Shown piece by piece: positions 7,478 to 14,126 of a DNA stretch of 17,841 nt (positions within the stretch are counted from its first letter, which is position 1; every line of letters begins with the position of its first letter). Below the pieces are notes generated by a model that saw nothing but the letters and a program-made list of their open reading frames with translations, was not told where the DNA came from and ran no database searches. The stretch is from an uncultured Sutterella sp. (lineage in GTDB: Bacteria; Pseudomonadota; Gammaproteobacteria; Burkholderiales; Burkholderiaceae_F). The stretch covers positions 1 to 17,841 of the forward strand of contig CALESB010000024.1 in NCBI GenBank assembly GCA_937906995.1, written 5' to 3'. A program made the position numbers and the translations under genes.

Positions 7478-8320
7478 TTAGAAACTAACATGATCTGGTT
7501 CTAGACCAGAAAAGCCCATCATTGGCAAAGCATCAATAAGCGCAATATCTTCTTCGCTTAAGTTAAAGCTTAAACTTTCCAAATTGGCCTTTTGATGAAG
7601 AGCATTCATAGACTTTGTAATAGGAATAATGTCGTGATGGGCAATCCAACGCAAAATAATTTGAGAAGGATCTTTTCCATACTTCAGTGCAATGGATTGA
7701 ATCTCTTCTTTATGGATTAACTCACCGTGCCCAAGCGGTGACCAGGCTTGCAACTGAATGCCAGAGCGTTTGCAAAACTCAACCGTTGCCTTTTGCATAT
7801 AGCCTGGGTGAAACTCAATTTGATTGATAACAGGAGCAATATGAGCACGAGCTAAAAAGCTGACCAAATGGTGGATTTGGAAGTTAGAAACTCCAATATT
7901 TTTAACAAGGCCCATTTCGTGGAGTTTTTCAAAAGCTCTCCATGTACCAACATTAACGCTTTGCCAGGCCAGAGGGTCCCCCTTGGTAAAGGGCCAATGA
8001 ATGAGGTAAGCGTCTAAATAATCAAGTTGAAGTCGTTTAAGTGTTTCGTCAAATGCACGCATGACGGAATCATACGTTCGATTGCTAGTCCAACACTTAC
8101 TTAAAATAAAGAGATCTTCGCGCTTGACGTTACTGCGTTTGATTGCCTCACCAACGGAGTGCTCATTTTCATAGATGGCAGCCGTATCGATATAGCGGTA
8201 ACCAAGATTAATGGCGTTGAGTAATGATCGGGTGAGATCCTCACCCTCTGGAATTTGCCAAGTACCGATACCGATGGATGGGATGTGTCTTTGGTTGGAC
8301 AGTTCGTAGAAAGCTTTCAT
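7478..8320 (-). CDS. Aldo/keto reductase
   Basis: A 280-residue NADPH-dependent reductase with the TIM-barrel fold, acting on aldehydes or ketones such as 2,5-diketogluconate or methylglyoxal in related enzymes. The full catalytic tetrad is visible, numbered from ATG 8320: Asp45 in GYRYIDTAA, Tyr50, Lys75 in ILSKCW and His108 in LIHWP. Further family signatures are GVSNFQ, the NQIEFHPGY segment, and IPITKS near the C-terminus, which binds the NADPH phosphate. The length fits the DkgA/DkgB-like group. An upstream in-frame GTG at 8326 is possible, but AGGGGTG (8325-8331) lies directly before ATG 8320 at ribosome-binding distance and would overlap that GTG, so I choose 8320. It is convergent with the MetQ-like gene and divergent from the next gene across about 150 bases. 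The physiological substrate cannot be told. Confidence 0.92.
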   Translation of the reverse strand: MKAFYELSNQRHIPSIGIGTWQIPEGEDLTRSLLNAINLGYRYIDTAAIYENEHSVGEAIKRSNVKREDLFILSKCWTSNRTYDSVMRAFDETLKRLQLDYLDAYLIHWPFTKGDPLAWQSVNVGTWRAFEKLHEMGLVKNIGVSNFQIHHLVSFLARAHIAPVINQIEFHPGYMQKATVEFCKRSGIQLQAWSPLGHGELIHKEEIQSIALKYGKDPSQIILRWIAHHDIIPITKSMNALHQKANLESLSFNLSEEDIALIDALPMMGFSGLEPDHVSF

Positions 8321-8468
8321 GATCACCCCTAATAGCGCGTTGACTTTTATCTCTATTCTAGGGGAGGTGGCGACTTCAAATGTTGCGTTAGGCTAAATGT
8401 TTCTAATTTAACTTTTTGCTTAATATCAAGTAACGTACAATTATTGGGTTAATTAGAGGGCAGAGTGT

Positions 8469-9386
8469 ATGCAAGGCGATTTTGATTACTTTTTGATCTT
8501 GACAGTTTTGGCTGTTGTTTTAGTGGTTGTGCTTCTTATTAGTCTCATGAAGCGCAAGCCAGAGCAAAGGGCGGACGCAGTATCTGTTGCACCCAGACGC
8601 ACTGACAGAGTCAGGGCGCGTCCTCAAGAGTCCACAATAAGTAAGCCGAAAATTGAGTTACCACCTATTGCGCCTCGTGTTATGACTGTTGTGTTTTATG
8701 ACCGTCACTGCCATCCTATTGCGGTTTTAATGCGCTCAACGTTAGGAGCTCAAGGTTGGGGAACACAAGTGCAAGGTGAAAAGCCAGCATTAACTACTTT
8801 TATCAATAAATACTTGCAACCTCAAGCTAACGAAATGTTAACGCTTCATTATCCCCAATCAGAAGTGCCTTCGTTGGGAGATGTTTTAGCGGTTAAGGCC
8901 TTTGGCGAAAAGGGTAATCCAATCGAGTTTACAAGTGACTTGATCGTAAGAGATTGTGACTTCCCTCAATACGATCGTCAAGAAAATCTTCATACCTGGC
9001 TTCAAGAGTCGCCTTTCGCGATCTATCGTCAAATTTTCTTATTGTTAGATGAAGTACAACAAACTCTTCTAAGTAAAGTTGAGTTTGGCGGTGATCAAGC
9101 GATGGATCAAGAAATCTGGGCTTTGATGAACCAAGATTCTCGCTTGGCCGTTTGCTATTTGCTCTTACATAAGCTTGCTGCAGAAGAGGATTTTTTCGTT
9201 CGAATGGGTCGTTACAACCGCTTTTCTGCTTATCTTAATTCCCATGATGCTCAAGAGTATGAAACGCTTCATGCGCTTGAACGCCTCATCATTTCACAAT
9301 CTTTTGTCCAAACGCAAAAGATGCCCATTTTTCTTGTGCGTACCTCAACCGGTGGTATTCAGTGGTCTAAGGCCCTGAAATATTAA
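8469..9386 (+). CDS. Membrane-anchored protein of unknown function
   Basis: I do not recognise this 305-residue protein. It has a single N-terminal hydrophobic helix (about residues 7-27, rich in Val and Leu) with no cleavage site, followed by KRK and a basic, Arg- and Pro-containing linker (about 28-68), which predicts an inner-membrane anchor with the remainder in the cytoplasm. Two further parts follow: about 70-175, beta-rich with TVVFYDRHCHP, and about 180-290, helical with many Gln, Leu and acidic residues. The architecture (N-out anchor, basic linker, cytoplasmic domain) recalls ZipA, but I see no specific ZipA residue match. The ATG at 8469 is preceded by GAGGG (8456-8460). It is monocistronic, flanked by the divergent reductase and by 230 bases before the symporter. 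The reading frame and ribosome-binding site support a real gene. Confidence 0.75.
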   Translation: MQGDFDYFLILTVLAVVLVVVLLISLMKRKPEQRADAVSVAPRRTDRVRARPQESTISKPKIELPPIAPRVMTVVFYDRHCHPIAVLMRSTLGAQGWGTQVQGEKPALTTFINKYLQPQANEMLTLHYPQSEVPSLGDVLAVKAFGEKGNPIEFTSDLIVRDCDFPQYDRQENLHTWLQESPFAIYRQIFLLLDEVQQTLLSKVEFGGDQAMDQEIWALMNQDSRLAVCYLLLHKLAAEEDFFVRMGRYNRFSAYLNSHDAQEYETLHALERLIISQSFVQTQKMPIFLVRTSTGGIQWSKALKY

Positions 9387-9616
9387 GTTAAATCAAGCTT
9401 TTTCTCATCTCTTTACATAAGAAAATGTATCAAAAGTACGAATTTACTAAGGGTAATCCCTAGGTTACAGATTATTACATTAGACGATAGATTTGAGTCA
9501 TGGAGTTTCAGAATGCTTTTGGTACTTCATGTTTTCTGTGTGAAGGTATTGTTTAAGTTAATAAAACAGCTCAAACGGCCTCGCGCAAATAAAAACAAAA
9601 ATGTAAGGAGAATGCA

Positions 9617-10858
9617 ATGGCAAAGAAATCTAGTATGAGTCTGCCTGTGCAAATGCTCGCCGGTTTAGTGTTGGGTGTCGTTATAGGTGCGTTCGTCTCA
9701 TCGGATTTGGCAACTACATGGTTCAAGCCCTTGGGTGACTTGTTCATTCGTTTAATTCGAATGGTTGTGGTTCCCTTGGTATTTGCAACGTTAGTTGCAG
9801 GTGCAGCAGGCATTGCTGACGTGTCCAAGTTAGGTCGCGTAGCTGTTAAAACTATTATTACTTTCGGTGTTACCACGGCAATTGCTGTGATGTTTGGCTT
9901 GATTTTTGCCGGCATCATCGATCCGGGTATTGGCTTGTCACTTTCTACAGAAGGCTTAAAGGCTGCTAATGTACAAGCCCCGAGCATGATTAATGTCTTA
10001 CTTGACATTGTTCCGATTAATCCAATGGAAGCTTTTGCAAAGGGCAGCATCTTGCAAATCATCTTCTTTGCAGTGATGTTTGGTTTCTGCTTGAGCGCTT
10101 TGGGTGAACGCGGTCGTCCCTTGCTCGAGTTCTTCGAAATCATGGGCGATGTGATGATTCGCATGACCAATGCCGTGATGCGCTTCGCTCCGATCGGTGT
10201 GTTTGGTTTGATCTCTTATACGGTCTCTCGTTATGGCTTGTCTGTTTTGTTGCCGTTAGGTAAGTTAATTCTTGCAAGCTTCTTGGCAACGGTGACCTTT
10301 GTGATTGTTGTTTACGGTCCGATCATTGCTGGTTTTGTCCGTATCCCAATTATGAAGTACGTCAAGGGTATCTTCGAGCCGTGGTTGATTGCTTTCACGA
10401 CTTGTTCTTCTGCAGCAGCTATGCCGGCTAACTTGTTGGCAAGCCGTCGCTTAGGTTCCACCAAGACGATTGCATCTTTTGCCGTGCCACTTGGTAACAC
10501 GATCAACATGAATGGTACCGCTATTTACATGGGTGTGACGGCCATCTTCGGTGCTCAAGTCTATGGTATCGATCTATCTATGGCTGACCAAATCACAATC
10601 GTGTTGATGGGTGTGTTGGCAGCTATCGGTACCGCCGGGGTTCCAGGTGCTGGTTTGATTATGTCAACGATCGTCTTCACGCAAGTGGGTATTCCGCTTG
10701 AAGCTGTGGCTTTGATCGCTGGTATCGACCGTATCCTCGATATGATCCGCACCTCCATTAACGTGGTGGGTGACTCTACGACGGCTTTGGTTGTTTCTAA
10801 GCTCGAAGGTGAATTAGGAACTGAACCAGTAGATGAAGATGAGGGTCTGGTTGCCTAA
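9617..10858 (+). CDS. Dicarboxylate/amino acid:cation symporter (DAACS family)
   Basis: A 413-residue inner-membrane secondary transporter of the GltP/DctA/SstT family that takes up acidic amino acids or C4-dicarboxylates with Na+ or H+. Features in order: multiple hydrophobic helices; the serine-rich HP1 tip CSSAAAMP (263-270); the TM7 motif NMNGT (297-301); the HP2 tip GTAGVPGAG (338-346); and TM8 with Asp375, Arg378, Asn382 and Asp386 in DMIRTSINVVGD. In GltPh the TM8 residues bind the substrate amino group, side chain and cation. The TM7 motif is usually NMDGT; Asn299 replaces the Asp that helps bind Na+. The acidic C-tail EPVDEDEG is typical. TAAGGAG (9604-9610) lies six bases before ATG 9617. 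A strong terminator follows at 10932. The gene stands alone. Family firm, substrate and coupling ion not determined. Confidence 0.93.
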   Translation: MAKKSSMSLPVQMLAGLVLGVVIGAFVSSDLATTWFKPLGDLFIRLIRMVVVPLVFATLVAGAAGIADVSKLGRVAVKTIITFGVTTAIAVMFGLIFAGIIDPGIGLSLSTEGLKAANVQAPSMINVLLDIVPINPMEAFAKGSILQIIFFAVMFGFCLSALGERGRPLLEFFEIMGDVMIRMTNAVMRFAPIGVFGLISYTVSRYGLSVLLPLGKLILASFLATVTFVIVVYGPIIAGFVRIPIMKYVKGIFEPWLIAFTTCSSAAAMPANLLASRRLGSTKTIASFAVPLGNTINMNGTAIYMGVTAIFGAQVYGIDLSMADQITIVLMGVLAAIGTAGVPGAGLIMSTIVFTQVGIPLEAVALIAGIDRILDMIRTSINVVGDSTTALVVSKLEGELGTEPVDEDEGLVA

Positions 10859-10931
10859 ATACGAAGGTATTTAAGGATCTAGAAAAGATCTAGCAATACA
10901 ATGCTCTGATCAATAGATCATTTAAAGAGAT

Positions 10932-10960
10932 AGGGGAGAACGAAAGATTCTCCCCTTTTT
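10932..10960 (+). terminator. Rho-independent terminator after the symporter
   Basis: AGGGGAGAA (10932-10940) pairs with TTCTCCCCT (10948-10956) around CGAAAGA and runs into TTTT. This is a classic strong terminator. Between the symporter stop and this stem lie only short palindromic GATC-containing repeats (10876-10893, 10913-10922) with no reading frame. Confidence 0.92.
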
Positions 10961-10975
10961 CTATGTTAGCTAGCA

Positions 10976-11000
10976 AATTTGTACATGAATTGTACAAATT
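10976..11000. repeat. Perfect 10-bp inverted repeat beside the integrase remnant
   Basis: AATTTGTACA (10976-10985) and TGTACAAATT (10991-11000) are exact reverse complements separated by TGAAT. The repeat lies 13 bases beyond the stop of the recombinase fragment. This is where an attachment-site arm or excisionase/integrase arm site would sit, but it could equally be the hairpin of a terminator for the minus-strand gene. AT-rich, like the remnant and unlike the flanking backbone. Confidence 0.55.
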
Positions 11001-11012
11001 AATTCAGAAGGA

Positions 11013-11340
11013 TCAATTACTGATGTTACATTTTGAGATTTCTGATTCAAAAATTTCTACACTATTTTCTATCATTTTGGAAGTAATATGTCCATAGATA
11101 TCCAAGGTAATAGAGATTTTAGAATGACCTAATCTATGCTGTACTGCCTTAATATTAACTCCTCCTGGTATAAGCATAGTGGCATGAGTATGTCTTAATG
11201 ACTGAAAGTTAAATGGTATTCCTAATTCATAATTAATCTTTTTAATACCATAGACTAAACTAGTATGAGGGAAATAGGAAGCAGTATCTCTTTTACAAAC
11301 CATTCTAACTTCAGGGTAAATAGGAGGTATCGCAGATACA
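11013..11340 (-). pseudogene. C-terminal fragment of a tyrosine recombinase (integrase), Firmicutes type
   Basis: About 100 residues match the C-terminal half of the catalytic domain of conjugative-element and phage integrases common in Firmicutes. Visible are VINYELG-like INYELGIPFNF, the box II SLRHTHATML with its Arg, IKAVQHRLGHSKISITLDIY with the conserved His, and the nucleophile Tyr ten residues after that His. The first His of the H-x-x-R box is Gln here. The SAM-like DNA-binding domain, the first catalytic Arg and the beta-hairpin Lys are missing, so the protein cannot be active. Homology fades at about 11320-11345; the open frame continues to about 11441 but only from a TTG and with unrelated residues, so I end the remnant near 11340. 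Base composition is distinctly AT-rich (ATA, AGA, TTA codons). It marks an old insertion between the symporter and the cellulose operon. Confidence 0.8.
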
Positions 11341-11478
11341 ACCGCCCTGCGCAACGGCGATCGATCAAAAAATCTATCATTGATTAATGAGGAACAATTG
11401 GAGTTTTTGCAACTTTCCCGTAAAAACCTGAAGAACCACAATCGGGGATTGGTCGAGATGGTATGCCGTCTGTGCTAA
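11341..11478 (+). pseudogene. Possible 3' remnant of an interrupted plus-strand gene
   Basis: From the integrase junction the plus strand is open for 45 codons to TAA at 11476-11478, with codons and GC content like the backbone and unlike the remnant next to it. The predicted end is amphipathic, with LINEEQLEFLQLSRKNLK in its middle and EMVCRLC at the C-terminus. There is no start codon with a ribosome-binding site; the frame runs back through the junction to a TAA at 11317. I do not recognise the family. It may be the surviving tail of a gene cut by the insertion, or chance. Confidence 0.3.
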
Positions 11479-11481
11479 AAT
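11473..11481 (+). promoter_or_regulatory. Extended -10 promoter element for the bcs operon
   Basis: TGCTAAAAT contains TAAAAT (11476-11481) with TG one base upstream, the extended -10 form that needs little -35 contact. No good -35 is visible at 16-18 bases. The expected start is near 11488, about 45 bases before the bcsA ATG, and places the palindrome at 11500-11515 inside the early transcribed region. Confidence 0.45.
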
Positions 11482-11499
11482 ACGTCCCCCTTTATTATT

Positions 11500-11515
11500 G
11501 AATGACCGTTCATTC
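11500..11515. promoter_or_regulatory. TetR/AcrR-type operator palindrome before bcsA
   Basis: GAATGACCGTTCATTC has six-base perfect arms GAATGA and TCATTC around CCGT. The form TGAATGAnnnnTCATTC is typical of operators bound by TetR-family repressors, for example FadR of Bacillus. It lies 17 bases before the bcsA start and just downstream of the likely -10, a position where a bound repressor would block transcription. No regulator gene is next to it in the window. Confidence 0.55.
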
Positions 11516-11532
11516 CTGCTGCAATCTTATTC

Positions 11533-14097
11533 ATGTCCACCTCGTCAACAATTCGATCGTACTTTAATAAGTTTCGTCAATGGAAAAATAATGGTGCCAG
11601 TCCCATTAGTATCTTCATCAATGGATTTCTGCTGACTCTGATTTGGATTGTTGTCCCGCTTGAGCGCGAGCCGTGGTTAGGGTTTCGTCAACGTTTTGCT
11701 TCGCTTTACCCTCAAATTAATCCGATTGCACCCAAGGCGTTCGACAGTGTGCGCTTTATTATTCAAAGTCTCTTTTTACTTTTCTATAAAAGCTCAGCAA
11801 CGCCAAGTAGCCTTCAGAGAGCATTCGGATTGTTTATTACTAAAGTGCAGGGGGCTTTAAGGCGTTTAAGTCAAATCATTGCGCACTACGGCGCCCTTTT
11901 CCTCGAGGGTAATCAGCGAGGGCTTGAACAAATCGGGCAACATGAGAGTGTGTTACCTGCCTCATTAAAAATCATTGTTTTATGGGGACTTGGGTTGATT
12001 GCTTTGGGGCTGGCAACGCTATGCATAACTCAGCCCTTCAATATTCAAGGTCAGGTACTCTTTTTAAGTGTCATGCTCATTTTGGCTTTTGCACTTAGTC
12101 AAATTAAGGCGCGACTAACCTTGATGCTTCTTTTTGTCATCTCGATGGTGGTCTCAGGGCGTTATCTTTGGTGGCGTTGTACAACAACAGTCAATACCGA
12201 TTCAGCTATCGGTTGGATTTTGAGTATCCTTTTACTTCTAGCAGAAATTTACGCCTTCATCGTCATGCTGTTGGGTTACTTTCAAGTCTGCTGGGTCTTG
12301 GACCGAAAGCCCTATCCGTTGCCTGATGATCAAGCCGAATGGCCTCATGTTGACATTTTCATTCCTACCTACAATGAAGCGCTTGAAGTAATTAAGCCGA
12401 CGGTTTTTGCAACAATGAATATGCAATGGCCTGCCGAGAAGCTTCATATCTATATTCTTGATGATGGCTCAAGAGATGCGTTTGCAGAATTTGCCCGTGA
12501 AGTTGGTGTTGGCTACATTAAGCGCAAAGAGCATAATCACGCCAAAGCTGGCAACATCAATCACGCTATGACGGTAACGTATGGGGAGTTTATTACGATT
12601 TTTGACTGCGACCATGTGCCAAGTAGTGACTTTTTAGTCAAAACCGTGGGGTGGTTGGTTAAAGATAAAAATATTGCTTTGGTTCAAACGCCGCATCATT
12701 TCTACTCGCCAGATCCCTTTGAAAAGAACTGGCACCTCAATCGAGCAACGCCCATTGAGAATGCACTCTTTCATGACTTCATTCAAAAGGGTAACGACAC
12801 ATGGAACGCAACGATGTTTTGTGGCTCCTCTGCCGTAATGCGTCGCTGTGCTTTGGAACAAATTGGTGGCATTGCCGTAGAAACTGTCACAGAGGATGCA
12901 CACACTTCTTTAAAGTTAAATCGCTTGGGGTGGTCATCGGCCTTTATCGATACTCCTTTGGCTTCAGGGCTTTCAACGGAGACGCTTGCAGCTCATATTG
13001 GTCAGCGTATTCGTTGGGCGCGTGGGATGATTCAAATTTTTCGGTTGGATAATCCGTTTTTAGGTAAAGGTTTAACTCTTGCGCAACGGTTGTGCTTTTT
13101 CAATGCCATGTTCCACTTTTTGCATGGTTTGCCACGGCTTATTTTTTTGGTAGCGCCCTTACCTTACATGTTCGGCAATATCTATGTCATCTATGCAACA
13201 GCCACTGCTATCTTTGCTTACGTGGTTCCTCATATGGTGCATACGGCCCTTACTAATTTCATCTTGCAGCGTGGCTACCGGTATCCGTTTATGGGCGGGG
13301 TCTATGAGACAGTGCTCTCATGGTACATTTTACTGCCTACAACCGTAGCACTTTTCATGCCCCATAAAGGCAAATTTAACGTGACAGCCAAAGGTGGCAC
13401 CATTGGTGAGAAGTACCTTGATTGGCCTATTACGAAACCATTTTTATTTTTAATTGCGTTAAATGTTTTGGGGCTTGGAATAGGCTTTTATAAAGCGATT
13501 TTTTCACCAGAGCCAGAGTATTTGACTCTTGCAATCAATATGGGTTGGATTGCCTATAACCTAACAATATTAGGCGCAAGTATGGCCGTAGCGGTCGAAG
13601 AGGTGCAAACGCATCGTTTCCCGCGTGTTGATTGTAACATTGAGGCGCAAGTTAGCTTGGCTGGTAATGAGTGCCTTGAAATGCTAATGAAGCAATACTC
13701 GCAAGATGAGGTGCTTTTAATCGGTAGCTTTCCATCGTCAATTAAGGTTGGGGATGCCGCACAATTGCGCTTAGTCTATCAAAATCAAACCTATTCTTTT
13801 GGCGCGTCAGTTATAAGTTCCGATCCCCAAAAGGGACTTGAATTAAGACTTGAATTCACGAACTTCCATGACGAGCGTGCTTTTAATCGTTGTACCTTTT
13901 CTCGTGAAGGAATGTGGGCAACGGTGCCTGACAAAATTGATGATCGCATGAGCACTGGATTTAAGACGCTCGTATCTTTGGCTCTTTATGGCTATCGTTC
14001 AATGATCGAATTTTTACCTCCCTCTTGGAAATGGATCCAACGTTTAATCGGGTGGTTTAAAACGTTGTTGCCTCGCGTTCCTTACGTTGGCAAGTGA
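11533..14097 (+). CDS. bcsA: Cellulose synthase catalytic subunit BcsA
   Basis: Family 2 glycosyltransferase that polymerises UDP-glucose into beta-1,4-glucan and moves the chain across the inner membrane. The 854-residue protein is the long E. coli type, with an N-terminal region of about 140 residues, then membrane helices, the cytoplasmic GT domain and more helices. Catalytic motifs are intact: Asp310-Asp311 in DDGS, DCD at 358-360, TED at 453-455, QRIRW at 491-495, and the gating loop FNVTAKGG at 615-622; the FFCGS motif reads MFCGS (428-432). The C-terminal PilZ domain (about 690-800) is altered: in a gap-free match to E. coli the first Arg of R-x-x-x-R is His694 (Arg698 kept), and D-x-S-x-x-G reads QYSQDE (721-726), so both c-di-GMP motifs are damaged. 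ATG 11533 has no clear ribosome-binding site, but an in-frame TGA at 11503 excludes longer starts. First gene of the operon. Confidence 0.96.
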   Translation: MSTSSTIRSYFNKFRQWKNNGASPISIFINGFLLTLIWIVVPLEREPWLGFRQRFASLYPQINPIAPKAFDSVRFIIQSLFLLFYKSSATPSSLQRAFGLFITKVQGALRRLSQIIAHYGALFLEGNQRGLEQIGQHESVLPASLKIIVLWGLGLIALGLATLCITQPFNIQGQVLFLSVMLILAFALSQIKARLTLMLLFVISMVVSGRYLWWRCTTTVNTDSAIGWILSILLLLAEIYAFIVMLLGYFQVCWVLDRKPYPLPDDQAEWPHVDIFIPTYNEALEVIKPTVFATMNMQWPAEKLHIYILDDGSRDAFAEFAREVGVGYIKRKEHNHAKAGNINHAMTVTYGEFITIFDCDHVPSSDFLVKTVGWLVKDKNIALVQTPHHFYSPDPFEKNWHLNRATPIENALFHDFIQKGNDTWNATMFCGSSAVMRRCALEQIGGIAVETVTEDAHTSLKLNRLGWSSAFIDTPLASGLSTETLAAHIGQRIRWARGMIQIFRLDNPFLGKGLTLAQRLCFFNAMFHFLHGLPRLIFLVAPLPYMFGNIYVIYATATAIFAYVVPHMVHTALTNFILQRGYRYPFMGGVYETVLSWYILLPTTVALFMPHKGKFNVTAKGGTIGEKYLDWPITKPFLFLIALNVLGLGIGFYKAIFSPEPEYLTLAINMGWIAYNLTILGASMAVAVEEVQTHRFPRVDCNIEAQVSLAGNECLEMLMKQYSQDEVLLIGSFPSSIKVGDAAQLRLVYQNQTYSFGASVISSDPQKGLELRLEFTNFHDERAFNRCTFSREGMWATVPDKIDDRMSTGFKTLVSLALYGYRSMIEFLPPSWKWIQRLIGWFKTLLPRVPYVGK

Positions 14098-14126
14098 AAT
14101 TTAAATTTATGTGTTGTGAGTAAAAA

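Noticed and set aside
9500..9556. Eighteen-codon reading frame before the symporter that could be a leader peptide
   Set aside because: No ribosome-binding site, no run of regulatory codons and no attenuator hairpin pair between it and the symporter.
9571..10170. Long antisense reading frame of 199 codons opposite the symporter
   Set aside because: It is a mirror of the strongly biased codons of the symporter, lacks a ribosome-binding site, and its translation is a low-complexity mix of Lys, Ala, Pro and Thr without a recognisable fold.
10876..10922. Short GATC palindromes after the symporter as a protein-binding array or small RNA
   Set aside because: The arms are only five to seven bases, irregularly spaced and without promoter; they are not enough to call a feature.
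11341..11441. Extension of the integrase fragment to a TTG at 11441
   Set aside because: The extra residues show no recombinase similarity, have backbone composition and lack a ribosome-binding site; this part is read through the junction by chance.
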